Below, piece after piece: positions 9,860 to 20,900 of a stretch of 64,000 nt of DNA. A model generated the notes under the pieces. That model did not search any database and had not been told where the DNA came from. It saw nothing but the letters and a program-made list of their open reading frames with translations. Every line of letters begins with the position of its first letter. The first letter of the stretch is position 1. The DNA lies in NCBI GenBank assembly GCA_034509425.1, contig JAVTVJ010000771.1, positions 248,001-312,000 of the forward strand, read 5' to 3'. A program made the translations under genes and the position numbers. The DNA comes from Eopsaltria australis (Eukaryota; Chordata; Aves; Passeriformes; Petroicidae).

Positions 9860-12800
9860 GTGTAAAGGCCAAATAAATTGAGACTGACCCAGCACGAGTG
9901 TTGTGTGGCTGGAATATTCAAATTCTGAAGACATTCTTGGCTGCAAAAACATTCCAGTGTGTTGCCTTTTCTTTAGGACTTTTATTCCTAGAGAAACCCT
10001 GAGATCCAAATGTTTGATAATACACCCAGATTTCAGTCTCTAAGGAGATGAAAAGAAATACGTATGCAAAAGGGCTCTAGAGGAAAGGACCAGGGGTGAG
10101 TGCAGCTGGATCTGTGCACTGCCCAGGGTCCAGGGGTTGCTCTCAGAGCATTGTCAGACATGCATTTTGTGGGATATGTGCCTCCATGCTTGTACTTTCT
10201 GAAAATCTTACTCCTTTCACAGTTCCAGGGTATGCAGGAATTGAATCTAGTCTACAGAGGCCTCAATTATTTGCTGTTCTGGCCCCAGCTGGAACTACCT
10301 TGTTAAAGAGTGTCATAACCAATGACTTTCCAACCCGCTTTTTAAGTTCTACTTGGCATGCTGAAGCTGTGTTTCCAGCTTTGATCCTATAAAACACTAT
10401 TTTTCAGCCTCTTTCAGTTTGTGGATCTCCGAAATTTTTTTTTTTCAGTGCTGTTTTGGTGCCCTTGCAATGATTTTCAGTCTGTTGTCAAGACAGCCAT
10501 TATCCCACATGTCTGCATTTTCCAAGCACTTCTTGTAAGCAATGCAATGTGTAAATGACCTGGGGGTTTTGGTTGTTTTTTTTTAATCAAAGAATATTCT
10601 GTGCTGCTTAAAAGAAACTTTTTAAAAACTCTTGAATGCTTTGCTTCAGGTATCAGTGGCTGCAGTTTCTTGTGTCTGGTAGCAAAGCTTCAGGAAAAGG
10701 CACGAAGTGTGGTTTTTGCTGCTTTTTCAAGTCTTCTGACTGTCACATTAGGTTATTCATGTGCTGGAGTGTGACAGATAGGGAATCCCTGTCACAACCA
10801 CCTGCAGCCTTGTGGTTGTAAAGCTGTTCTGGTGGCTTTTGTCCCCATTCTGCACTGGATTGGAAGATTTTCTTAAATGAGCCTGGCATTAACCTTCTCC
10901 TAACCACAGCTGAGGTAATGCTCAGACACTGTTAAGCGAATCCTGCAGGGAATTTTAACCTCTTTGCCTTTGTAAATAATGCTTATATGATTAATTTGAA
11001 GGTGGCAACGATAGTGAAATTTCCCAAGTTCATCTTCTGAGCTGGGGTTTAGCGAAGTCTGCTTTCCCCTCAAAATGAGGCAAGAGAAAGCAAGGAGGAA
11101 GAGGAATGTGCTCCTTCAGTCAAGCTGTGTTCCTGTAGTGGCAGGATTGAACCCATATGTCTGAATAGCTCTGCAATAATAACACATTTGGTTGTTTCTT
11201 TTTTCTTTTTTTTCGAGAAAATGCAAAGCATTTCACCCTGCATGCAGCTAAATATAAATTGTGTCCTTTCTAGGAGTTTTTCCATATATGTGCTTTTCTT
11301 TTTCACTTGTCATTGTGGGCCATGCTGGAAGAGCCATGTCAGAGGAGCTGTGTGTGTTTGTAGGACATTGGATGTTCCTTCTCTCTTGTAGCAAGAGAAA
11401 GCTGAAAATATCCATGGATGCTCTGAAGAGGAGAGTGCATTCCTGTTGGCCCTGACTCCTGCAAGTGTTGGACTGTGCCTTCCCCAGAGGTACTACAGGA
11501 TGGACTAAACCACATGTACCTTGTCCATAATTAGCTCTGGAGCCTTTCTGTAGCACTTTCTGACCTCAGCATGTTTCTGCAATGTCCCTTTTTTATAATT
11601 CGTGGGTTTCTCTAAATGTCCCTGTCATGGAGATATCATCTGTACTTGAGGCTGTGACATTAGCATTTGGTTTTATTTTTGCTTTCTATTGCTTTGATCA
11701 AGGAAGATCTTGAAGATAAGCACAGCTCTCTGGCTAGTTTAATGTAACAAAGATAGAGATTATTTGAATATGAATCCTCATCAGTCTCTGGGGTCCTGCT
11801 GCCCCACACAGACGCATTTCTCAGGTGTGTGCCCCATTCCTGCCTTCTGGCTGCAAAGTCAAACTCTCCTGTGAGCCACTCAAAGCCCTTTTTGAAGAAA
11901 ATGTCTCGTGCATGAATAGCTGTTGGTGTGGGTTGGGCTGGTGAGCTGACCAGGAGATATTTTTGTCTCCCCTCACCTCTCAGCCCTGTTCCCACATTTG
12001 CAGCTCTCTTCAAGCTGCAGGACCTTGCAGAGCCTCTGTGACTGCAAACCTCTCCCTCTCCCAGTGCTGTCCAGCCCCAGGTGTCCCTGCCTGGGCTGTA
12101 GCCATGGCCATGCTGCTCCACCACAGGGGATGCATGGACAGGAGGGCCACTGCAGCTCTGCATTGCTGGAGCTGCAGGCCTATTATCTGTTTGCATGTGT
12201 TGAGTCTCTGGATTTAGCTCTGCTGGCTCACCTCTGAGCCTGTGTGTTTCCCCAGAGAGGCAGACACACATTAATGACAGTAAAAATAGGTGTGCTGCCT
12301 ATGCTTAGCAGCCTGTGCAAAGGGAGATGTGCAGAGTCGATATGTACAGATTTCTCCATAGTATTTCACGGGTTATTTCCTGCTTTAGTTGCTAGCTCAG
12401 GTTTTCCCATCTCCCATGCTCCTCATGCCCTGTATGGAATGAATCTCCATTCCCGTTTCATGGAGTCTTCAGCCTGAAGGAGCAAAATGACCCTGTGAGC
12501 TTTCAGCTCACCAAGTAAAAGAATTTTAGTCATCTTCTGACTACAAATTCTTGGTTTTTTTATTTGGTCCACCTTCCCTCCCCCTCTTTGTCTACTTGTG
12601 ATTTCTGTTAAGCCTTACAAGGTAATTTTGTCTGCAGTAATCACACAAAACTCTGTGTCTTTATATAAAAAGGGGAACTGAATTCTCTGCCTAGCCAAGG
12701 GTGTTGCGAGCACTCATTAGCCAAAGCTAGAAATTAATGCCAGATCTCATCTAACAGCTTAATTATATGTGAGATTTGAGAGGACTGCTCTTAAAAGAGG

Positions 12801-14569
12801 CTGCTGATTGATAAAAACACAGATTGTGTGTGTGCTCTCATCTTCATCCTGGCTGTGATTCCTTTTGGGCTTTATTTTTTTTTAGCTGGTGAGGATGTGA
12901 GGGACAGAAGAAGCCTAATGGGATTTCATCTATTCTGTGATGTATGGGGCACTTGCAGTCAGGAATATTGAACTCATAAATGTACTCATTTGCCCTGGAG
13001 TCACTGAGAGGGAGACGAAATACAGGACACTGCAATGTCACAGTCATGCAGAGTCACTTCTGGAACGGCAGAGCGGCAGCAGAAAGGCCGTATTTTGCTT
13101 AGATTTTACTGCAAACGTGTAAATGGGCTCTGCTCTCGTTGGCTGGAAGAGAAGGCAAACTTTTGCTGTGTTATTCTTTATGCAGACCCCTTTTGCATCT
13201 TGTTTCTCTGAGATTCTGGGCATTTTGGGGTGCTGTTCGTGCTGTCTGTGCTGTCTGTTCTGTCTCGTGTCTCCATCACAGCGCTGCAACCCTGAGCTCT
13301 ACCAGCTTGCCCTTCAAGCATGAAGGTGAAATGAAGTTGAATGTGAACATTCGAGGCAGATGGTTGGCCCCAGTCTTTCAGTGGTATTTGAGAGAGATTT
13401 TCTTCACATTATTTCAGCAGCACAGAAGGAAATGAAAGTGTTTCTTGCTGTAAATACTTTTTTCTCTCTCCCTTCCTCTGCGCTGCTGTGAGTGTCTGAA
13501 GACTCACTTCACTGCTTCTCTCAGGGAAGTCTATTTCTGTCTCATCTTAGATCAATTTAGGCCTGTCCTATGCACATATGATAAAGACAGCATATTGCTG
13601 TCATAGCCTTGAACCAAACTTGCGAGCTTGGGACACTGGGAGCAGGAGGTGAGATGTAATTGTCATTGAGAAGAAGTCAGAATGGCCAAACCCGTAGCTG
13701 AAATGTGGAATTTATCAAACATAGCTAGATTGGTTGAAAAATAGTGCAGACCACCATGCAAGGGTTTTACCCACTCTCAGAAATGGGTGTGTTCATGTGA
13801 ATCCACTGTGTGGAACTTCTGTAAGGGGCTGTGTCTGTGTCTGTCCAGAGAAACAGCACAAAAGCAGAAGGTTCCAGCTGCATCCTGAACCCAGCTGTTG
13901 TAGTTATTCCCCAGCACATCTGCTAAGCATCTGAAAGCACCCAGATGTTGGCTCTAATGCTGTACCAGTTTACTTCCTCCGGTGTACTTCCACAGCTCCT
14001 GCTGTGTTGTTTGTGTAACCCACCTCAGCACTGGTGCAATGCCCAGTGTGCTTTAAGCCATCTCAAAAAGTGCAAATAAAGTATCTGGCCCTGCCTGGCT
14101 CTCCAGATAAACTGGTTCATAGGGTTTCTTCAGGATGGGCTTTTCAGTCTCATCTCTGACATTTGCACTCCAAACAGAGCCAGGGTGGCTTTTGGTCTGC
14201 ATTCAGTTTAGTTTTGCAATGTAGCTTCCCATAAGCTTTACTCTTTGTGTTGGGTGGCTCTTTGGAGCCTTTTCTGCATGGCAGGTGACAGTCACTAAAG
14301 GAGCCTGGCAAGGTTCACATTGGTAACACAGCCTTTGGGAACAGAGGGAGAGCCTTGTCCCACACCTCCTTCCTGCTGGTGAGATGTCAAGGAGTGAACA
14401 TTTTTAGTATTTCAGAAAATCAGCTGGTTTTCATGTGCAGTGCTTTATCTGACTGGGCTGATTTCCCCTCCCGTGGTGGGGGTGCTGTACTTTGACAAAC
14501 TAGAAAACAATGAAAGAAATTGGTGTTTCTCCTTTGCCTGCTCTTGGCATTAGCATCTTCCTAAACGGG
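9860..14569. other. Intergenic DNA upstream of the CD58-like gene
   Basis: No exon is supported here. The longest frame, 203 codons on the minus strand at 11660-12271, has no recognisable domain and lies in low-complexity, Pro/Ser-rich codons. The only structure I see is the ~100-bp segment at 11941-12040 that recurs at 14570-14660. Confidence 0.4.
11941..12040 (+). repeat. Distal copy of duplicated ~100-bp segment
   Basis: Thirty-four consecutive bases starting GTGAGCTGACCAGGAG are identical to those at 14570-14603. Similarity continues more weakly to the shared AGCTGCAGGAC(C/T)TTGCAGAGC. A further weak match (GCAGG(C/T)CTATT) occurs about 130 bases later, so the duplication may once have been longer. 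Confidence 0.8.
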
Positions 14570-14660
14570 GTGAGCTGACCAGGAGATATTTTTGTCTCCC
14601 CTCGCCTCACACTCACTGCTACCTTTGAGCTGCAGGACTTTGCAGAGCACATTGTGGCTT
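14570..14660 (+). repeat. Proximal copy of duplicated segment, in the CD58-like 5' flank
   Basis: This is the partner of 11941-12040 in the same orientation. It ends about 200 bases before the start codon of the CD58-like gene, within its likely promoter or 5' UTR. The pair could be two copies of a dispersed repeat or a local duplication of promoter DNA. Confidence 0.8.
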
Positions 14661-14740
14661 GCATTGACTCAGCCCGAGTTCAGTCACCCAAAACCTTGCA
14701 GGTCTATTTTGAAACATCATTCAATCTGTCCACTATGGAG

Positions 14741-14764
14741 TTTCTTTTCTTTTTTTTTTTTTTC
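14741..14764 (+). repeat. T-rich tract upstream of the CD58-like start
   Basis: A nearly pure run of T with two interrupting C bases, about 95 bases before the start codon. It may be length-polymorphic. Confidence 0.7.
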
Positions 14765-14859
14765 TACCCTTGCTTCTGACATCATTTCCCGAGCACTGTA
14801 TTCACTGAGCTCTGTAGCCAGACTGTCTCCTCAGCATATGATGCAAGGAGCTCTTTGAA

Positions 14860-14920
14860 ATGGATTTCGGCTCTCCTCTGATTCTGCTCTGCTCGCTGGT
14901 GATAATAACTGTTACTCAAG
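14860..14920 (+). CDS. CD58-like exon 1: signal peptide
   Basis: The ATG at 14860 opens a 20-residue hydrophobic leader with core LILLCSLVIITV, and the exon ends at a strong donor (GTAAGT at 14921). The length of 61 nt and the phase-1 end are identical to CD2 exon 1 at 35547. Confidence 0.85.
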
Positions 14921-17900
14921 GTAAGTGGGATTTTTCTTTATGGGGTTGGCACAGATTATTTATCTAGATGAGCCAACACCTTAATTTTGCTCCAAGATCC
15001 TTTAAGGACGCTACCAGGTTTGGGGCGACATCAAATACTGTAGCTGCTAACACATGAAAGGGGAGGTCAGACCAAAGCAAGACAGATTATTTTTTGAGTA
15101 AATTAGTGATAACTAACAATGTACTTTCTGAGTGCCCTGTGTCTGTAGAATCCTTTCAGCGGGGCATGTAAGGTCCTTGTATGCAGAGTGCTGGTTGGAG
15201 AGCAACGTGGTCACTCAGTGTGACCTTGGGTTAGTCCCCAGGCTGCTGTCGCCCTGCCATGTACCCATCTCTGATTTACACGCAACAACTTAATAATGTG
15301 CAAGGCTACTGTGGGTCCTGCTCAAGTTAAAACTGGGATCTTACTCTTTGGGTGAAAGCAGCTGTGCACCTGCAGCTGTTTCTGCTACCCTCTGTACAAG
15401 ATCCATGATATTGATGCCCTGAGGACCTTTCTTTGCACAGTCTCTCATCTCTGACTGGGGCCAGTAGATGGTAATCTTAAATTTAGGGAGAGAAAAGAGC
15501 AGCTGTTCAGCCTTCTGTTTCCCTGTGTGCATGGTGTGCACACCATTCCTGTGTTATTGAGGTGGGGGAAGTTGGACCTTATAGAAGGCGTCCCACTCCT
15601 CCGATTTGAAATCACTGGTGATCCAAACTGTCACTAGGGTTGGGTCTGTCTCTCTTATGTCTCACCTGGGCATTTGCCTTCCTGGGAGGCAGCTGAGAAG
15701 GGATGGATGGATGGATGGATGGATGGATGGATGGATGGATATAAGCTTGCTCTCCTTTCAGGCTCTACCATCTGGACTGGTGTGCTCAGTGGCGACTCAG
15801 CAGTTTTTCCTCTGGAAATCCAAAGCCTGCAGAACTTCTCCAGCATGAGCAAGGAGGATAAGAAATGTTCTACAACTGTCCTGAACGATACTTTGTTGGC
15901 TAAGTGTGGCACTTCTGCCAGCAGATGGCTGAACTTGGAGAACGGCTCCCTGGTGCTGAGGAGTGTGGAGAAAGATGATGAAGGAAAATATGGATTTGTT
16001 TTTCAGAATGCCACCAGAAGTTTTACACTGGAAGTATTTGGTAAGTGGCCTTCTTAGCAACAAAAAGCTGTTGAACTCGTGAGCCTGGTTAGAAGCATGA
16101 TGCTTTGAAATTTTTCCTAAGAAACTGCTTGAGCTTGCAGGAGCTATAGGTGCCTCTGGGATCCATGCCAGTCTCCCTCCTGTCCCCTGTGGCCTCAGAA
16201 TTCCTGCTCCTTTTGTGTGCCGGCTCATCCACCTGCAGGCAGCAAAGACAGAAACAAAGTCACTGCTGTACAGGATCCAGCTCATTGCTTGGGTTAATGT
16301 GGAGAAGGCTTAGGAGGGTTTGTCCTCCTGCTGAACAGTGCTCCAAGCAGACAGAGAGCATTGCTCAGGTCCTCATCACCCCCGATCCTTTAGCAGGGCT
16401 TTCACTTACAGAGGCTTCTAAGATAAATTGAAGCGTACGGGACTGTAATGAAAGTGTCTGAGCAAACCGGTCTCAGTGAAGACAAATGAACCCTTACACC
16501 TTTTGGGTGCAAACAGGCGGAACTGCTGTGCACAGTAGGTCAAAGATGTGACTCCTTGGTATGAAGAACAGGGGCTTAGACTGGATGTAGTCAAAGACTG
16601 CAGAAGTGTCCCGGGTTTAACCTCCATTTCAGTGGATTTGCTTTGGGAACATTTGCCTCCTACCTGTTCTGTTCTGTTCTGTTGTCACCCCTAAGGCAGG
16701 GGAAAACTTCGACAGCAAACATGTTCCTGGAGGCAGGGAATTTTAACTGAAGATGATGTCTTAGCACAAGAAAGTGATTTCTGAGCTTATTCTATGGATG
16801 GATGTTCTCAGTGTTACTCCTGCGGTCATAAAATCATATTGGTTCTCTATCTAGTTTGCATTTGCAAAGTGGCAAATGTGGGAAATAGGTTTGTTCCTTG
16901 TAGTAGACTGAAAAAGAGAAATTCAGGGAAACGTAGTAAGAGCAATGATTCATTGATTCGTTTTAAAATGTCCTAGTCTGGGTATCCCATCTAACTGCAG
17001 GTGTCTTGTGTTCATACCCGTTTTGGCCATGATTTGCACAGTTCCTCTCTAAAGAAGGGGCAGAGTGACAGCAAAAGTACAAACCTCTGGTGGAGCGGAG
17101 GGCTGAGTCTCCTCCAAAACTACTGCTGATTGCAGAGGAAGGCTCTGGCTGGCAGATGCTTTGGATGTTCCCACCATCCTCTCAGACCAGGGGCTTTTAT
17201 TTTTTTTTTGGTTTTTAAAATGTCAGGAAAACAAAGAGCTGCCAGATTTTTGTGGTATCCCCGAAACAGGGACAAAGAGTCGCTAGCAGGGTGGGCACTG
17301 GTAAGCATTTCAGGGTTGCTTGTTTCTGTGCTCCCTTGATACCGTCAATGTGGTGGTACTGGGATTGCTGGTAAGGGAAGCTCCTGTCCAGCTCGTGTTC
17401 ACTGCTGAGTCCTCTCCTCACCTCTCTCTTTCCTCCCTGTCCCCATTGCCCCATGCTGTGTGTGAGCAGAGCCGACCATTGGTATCCAGTGCTTCCCTGA
17501 TGGGACTGCAGAGCTGTCCTGCAACGTGGCCACCTACGAGGCCCTGGTCTTTCGGTGGCTGCTGAATGGCACCCACCTGAAAGCTGAGGGGGCCTGCATC
17601 AAGGATGCTGGGAAGAAGGTTCACCTGGACAAAACTGAGCCTGGGGAGTTTGTGTGTGAAGTTCTGAAGGGGAACCGTGTCACGAGGACCAGGCCCATCA
17701 CACTGTTCTGCAGCTATGGTGAGTAATGGCATCTCCAGAAAATCTCCCTTTTGGTTCTCTTGCAGCAGCAAACCGAGGACTTCTTAGTGTCCTCAAAATA
17801 CCAAACTCTTCTCTGGCATCTGCCTTCCAGAGTTACAAATCCTGCCTTTAGAAAGTGACCCCTTGATTTCCATCTCCCTCTTGTGCTCTGGACTGGCACA

Positions 17901-20900
17901 GCCCACAACCACAGATGGGATCAGTTTGTAGAGGGAGTTCTCTTACCCAGCTCTGCAGCAAGGATGGATCTCCATCTGTCTCTTTTCCTACTTTTTGGAG
18001 ATGGAGATTTGCACCCTCCTATGCACCAATCCTCTATGCCTCTTTAGAAACATAGGCTGCTTCCTACTCTGACAAGCACCCATGACCCAGATGCCTTCCA
18101 GTTTCTGTGCACCCCCATAAAACCCCTTCCACTAGCTCAGCCCTGCTGCTTCTGGACTCAGTTGAGGTGTTTTGCCTTGTCTCTTCTCCCCTTAACTAGG
18201 CCAGAAACACAAAAGGTTTACTGATCTATACAAATGTCTCTCCATCAGCCCCATACCATCAGAAGTGGGCAAAGACACAAGTAATTTACTTGTGGAATGT
18301 AGGGGGTTTTCCCCTCCATATCCTTACTTGGACATGTGACTCTGCGAGAAGGCTGGGATTTTATCCATTTGAAAACTATTCATAAATGCTGAATATTCTG
18401 CTTGAATGAGGCCAGAGTTTAATGAGACAGAAAATCTGGATCCTTGGGTATCATTTAATTTGCACCTCCAGTAGTGAAGGTTCTTCTACTCTCTGGCACC
18501 AAAGATAGTCATCAAAGCTACATCAAAGCTACGGGCATGACTTAACCATCAGGTTTTTACTAATTTAGCTGTAATTAATTTAATCACCTTTGCCACTGGA
18601 GAAACTGTACTCCAGCATTTTAGAAATTGTCTGGGGCACTCCAGCTCTGTGGATACTGACCTTTCTTCTGACAGATACTGTCTTTTCTTCTGTGGTCAGC
18701 GTGCAGTCGGTGTGTAAGCAGACTTCCTGACCTAAACCCTGTGTCCAGTGTGGTGGCATTCAGCAAAAATGCTGTGGGCTGTCCGTGCCTGATCCTGCTG
18801 GCACTGCTGACCCATCTGTGCAAATTTGGCATTTGTGGCTGTGGAGCAGTGATCTGAATTTTGCCCAGTTAAATTGGCTGGAGGCTGTTCAGTGTAGTCA
18901 GACCCAAGCTGGCTGAGACCCTGGGGAATGTGAGCATCCATGAGCTGTTGAGTCAAGCCCTGTGATAAATCACACAAGTGCTGGCAGATTCTATGGTTGA
19001 TCCTGGGTGGCTGCCCAGTCCCCTGGGTGCAATATCTGCTCCCCATTTCCTCTTGGAAAGCTCACGAGGGAATTTAGTGATATCTCTTTAGGGACAGACA
19101 TGCACATTAGCACATATTTGGAAGGGTCTGAAAGAAAGAAAACGGCAGTGATTCCACTTTTTAGTCACCAATTGCAACCACGTTTGTAAAAAGTGAATTA
19201 AAGCAATTCTGAATATCAGTAAAATGAATTGAAGAGGGAAATGGGTTCATTTAATTTAATTGAAGGCTAACTAATTATTTTTGCGGGTTATTATTTGCTC
19301 CAGGCAAAGGGCTGAATTTAGTTTTTCCACTGTAGGTTTAAGATCTATGTAAAAACATCCATTTGGGCAACCTGTTGGCTGACAAAATTGATTTTGAATA
19401 ATTATCACCAAAAAACAATTTGGCAGAAATGCCATAAACTTTCCAGGCAATGAAGGGCTCTGAACACATAGGATTCAGAAGTTAAGGAGTCAACATATAT
19501 AAAAGACTTTTATTGATTCATTACTTGTTCATAGCTTATTTTTAACACAATATCTTGTCTCACAAAGACCTTATTGACAAATTTTTAGGAAAAATATTCA
19601 GGAAAAAAATCTCCAATTTATATTTATACTTTTCCCAATATTCTCTAAGCTTTCATCAACTAAAATAATTAGGGAAATTATTTCTGAGTTGCTGAAAGGT
19701 TTTAATTTTGAATGTGGATTTTTTTTGAACGTGGGAACAACTGTTCTTAAAAAGACTGAAACAAGCACTCTGAAAATACCACAAGCACCTGTGTGCAGTT
19801 GTTTTTACTGTCCTGGTGAGTAGGTGGAGGATGATGGTGTGTAGTGCATCCTGGAACATTTAAAATTCTTCCTGCTCTCTGGAGATGTGGAGAAATTAGT
19901 GCTTTTGAGGGCTTGAAAATAAGCTCCAAATGAGCCTGTTGGTTGCTGCAGTGCAGTGCTGTGCTGTGCAGGCTGCTGAAAAGGAGGTAAATTATTCAGA
20001 AAGAGGTGGCACAGGCTTACTCAAGGAGTTTTAAGGAATTTATATTATAATTAAAGTGGAGCTGTGTGGGGTTTTTTTTTCTGCATATGGAAAAGAAGAG
20101 TTTTCCTAGAGGCTGCCCGAGGTTGGAGCAGATTATCTCAGTGCAGGAGCAAGCCTGGCTGGGTCTCTTGTGCGGGTCTGCGATGCCCTCTCCCAGCTGC
20201 CTGCTCAGCAGCAGCGAACGTGCGGCTCTGCCCCATCAGAGCAAGGCTGAGCAAGGGCTGCTGGGCTGGATAATAATTACCACTGCCTTGTGCTGCCCTT
20301 CTGCTCAGCCATCTGCAGCCCCCGCTCCCGCTGCGTGTTCTGCACGCTCCCGGCCGGGCAGGAGAGCGGAGCCGAGTCCTTCCCCGAGCAGCGGCGGAGT
20401 CGGGGAAGGGTTTTTTCCTACAGCTCTGGCTCGAGCGGCCAGTGTTTGGTGCCTGAGGCAGTGCAGGCTCTGATGAGGCTTGCTCTGAGGTTGGTGCAGT
20501 CATTACATGACTGTCCTCAGTGGATTCTGAGTGTAGACTCTGCAGCTTTGCTTTCAGCAGGAGGTGCTTCCTTAGGTCTCCCTCCTCGGCTGCCCCTTTT
20601 TTGTTGAAATGTAGGATCTTTCAAACCACCAGCTTCTCTGTTAAATTTGATTAAAACTTACAAATTACCTTGGATGTCAGTGGTCAGAGCAGGCAGAAAT
20701 GAATGCACGCAGCTTAGGCACATAGGCCTCTTCTCTTACTGAAAAATTCCATATTTAAATGATGTCACATAAATCACAAAGTACTGTTCACAGTATCAAC
20801 TCCCCTGACCCAAACCAAAGCAGCAGGGACATCCACATGCTCTAATCTGACTGCAGGGTTTCTCCCTCTGGGAGAAAGGAGCTTGCCCACCATGGTACCT

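Noticed and set aside
10096..10392. Possible env remnant downstream of the ERV integrase piece
   Set aside because: Two overlapping frames exist, but neither shows an env landmark, so the retroviral call was stopped near 9850.
11660..12271. 203-codon minus-strand open frame
   Set aside because: No recognisable domain, signal or splice partner. Part of it lies in the segment duplicated at 14570, where the frame is not kept.
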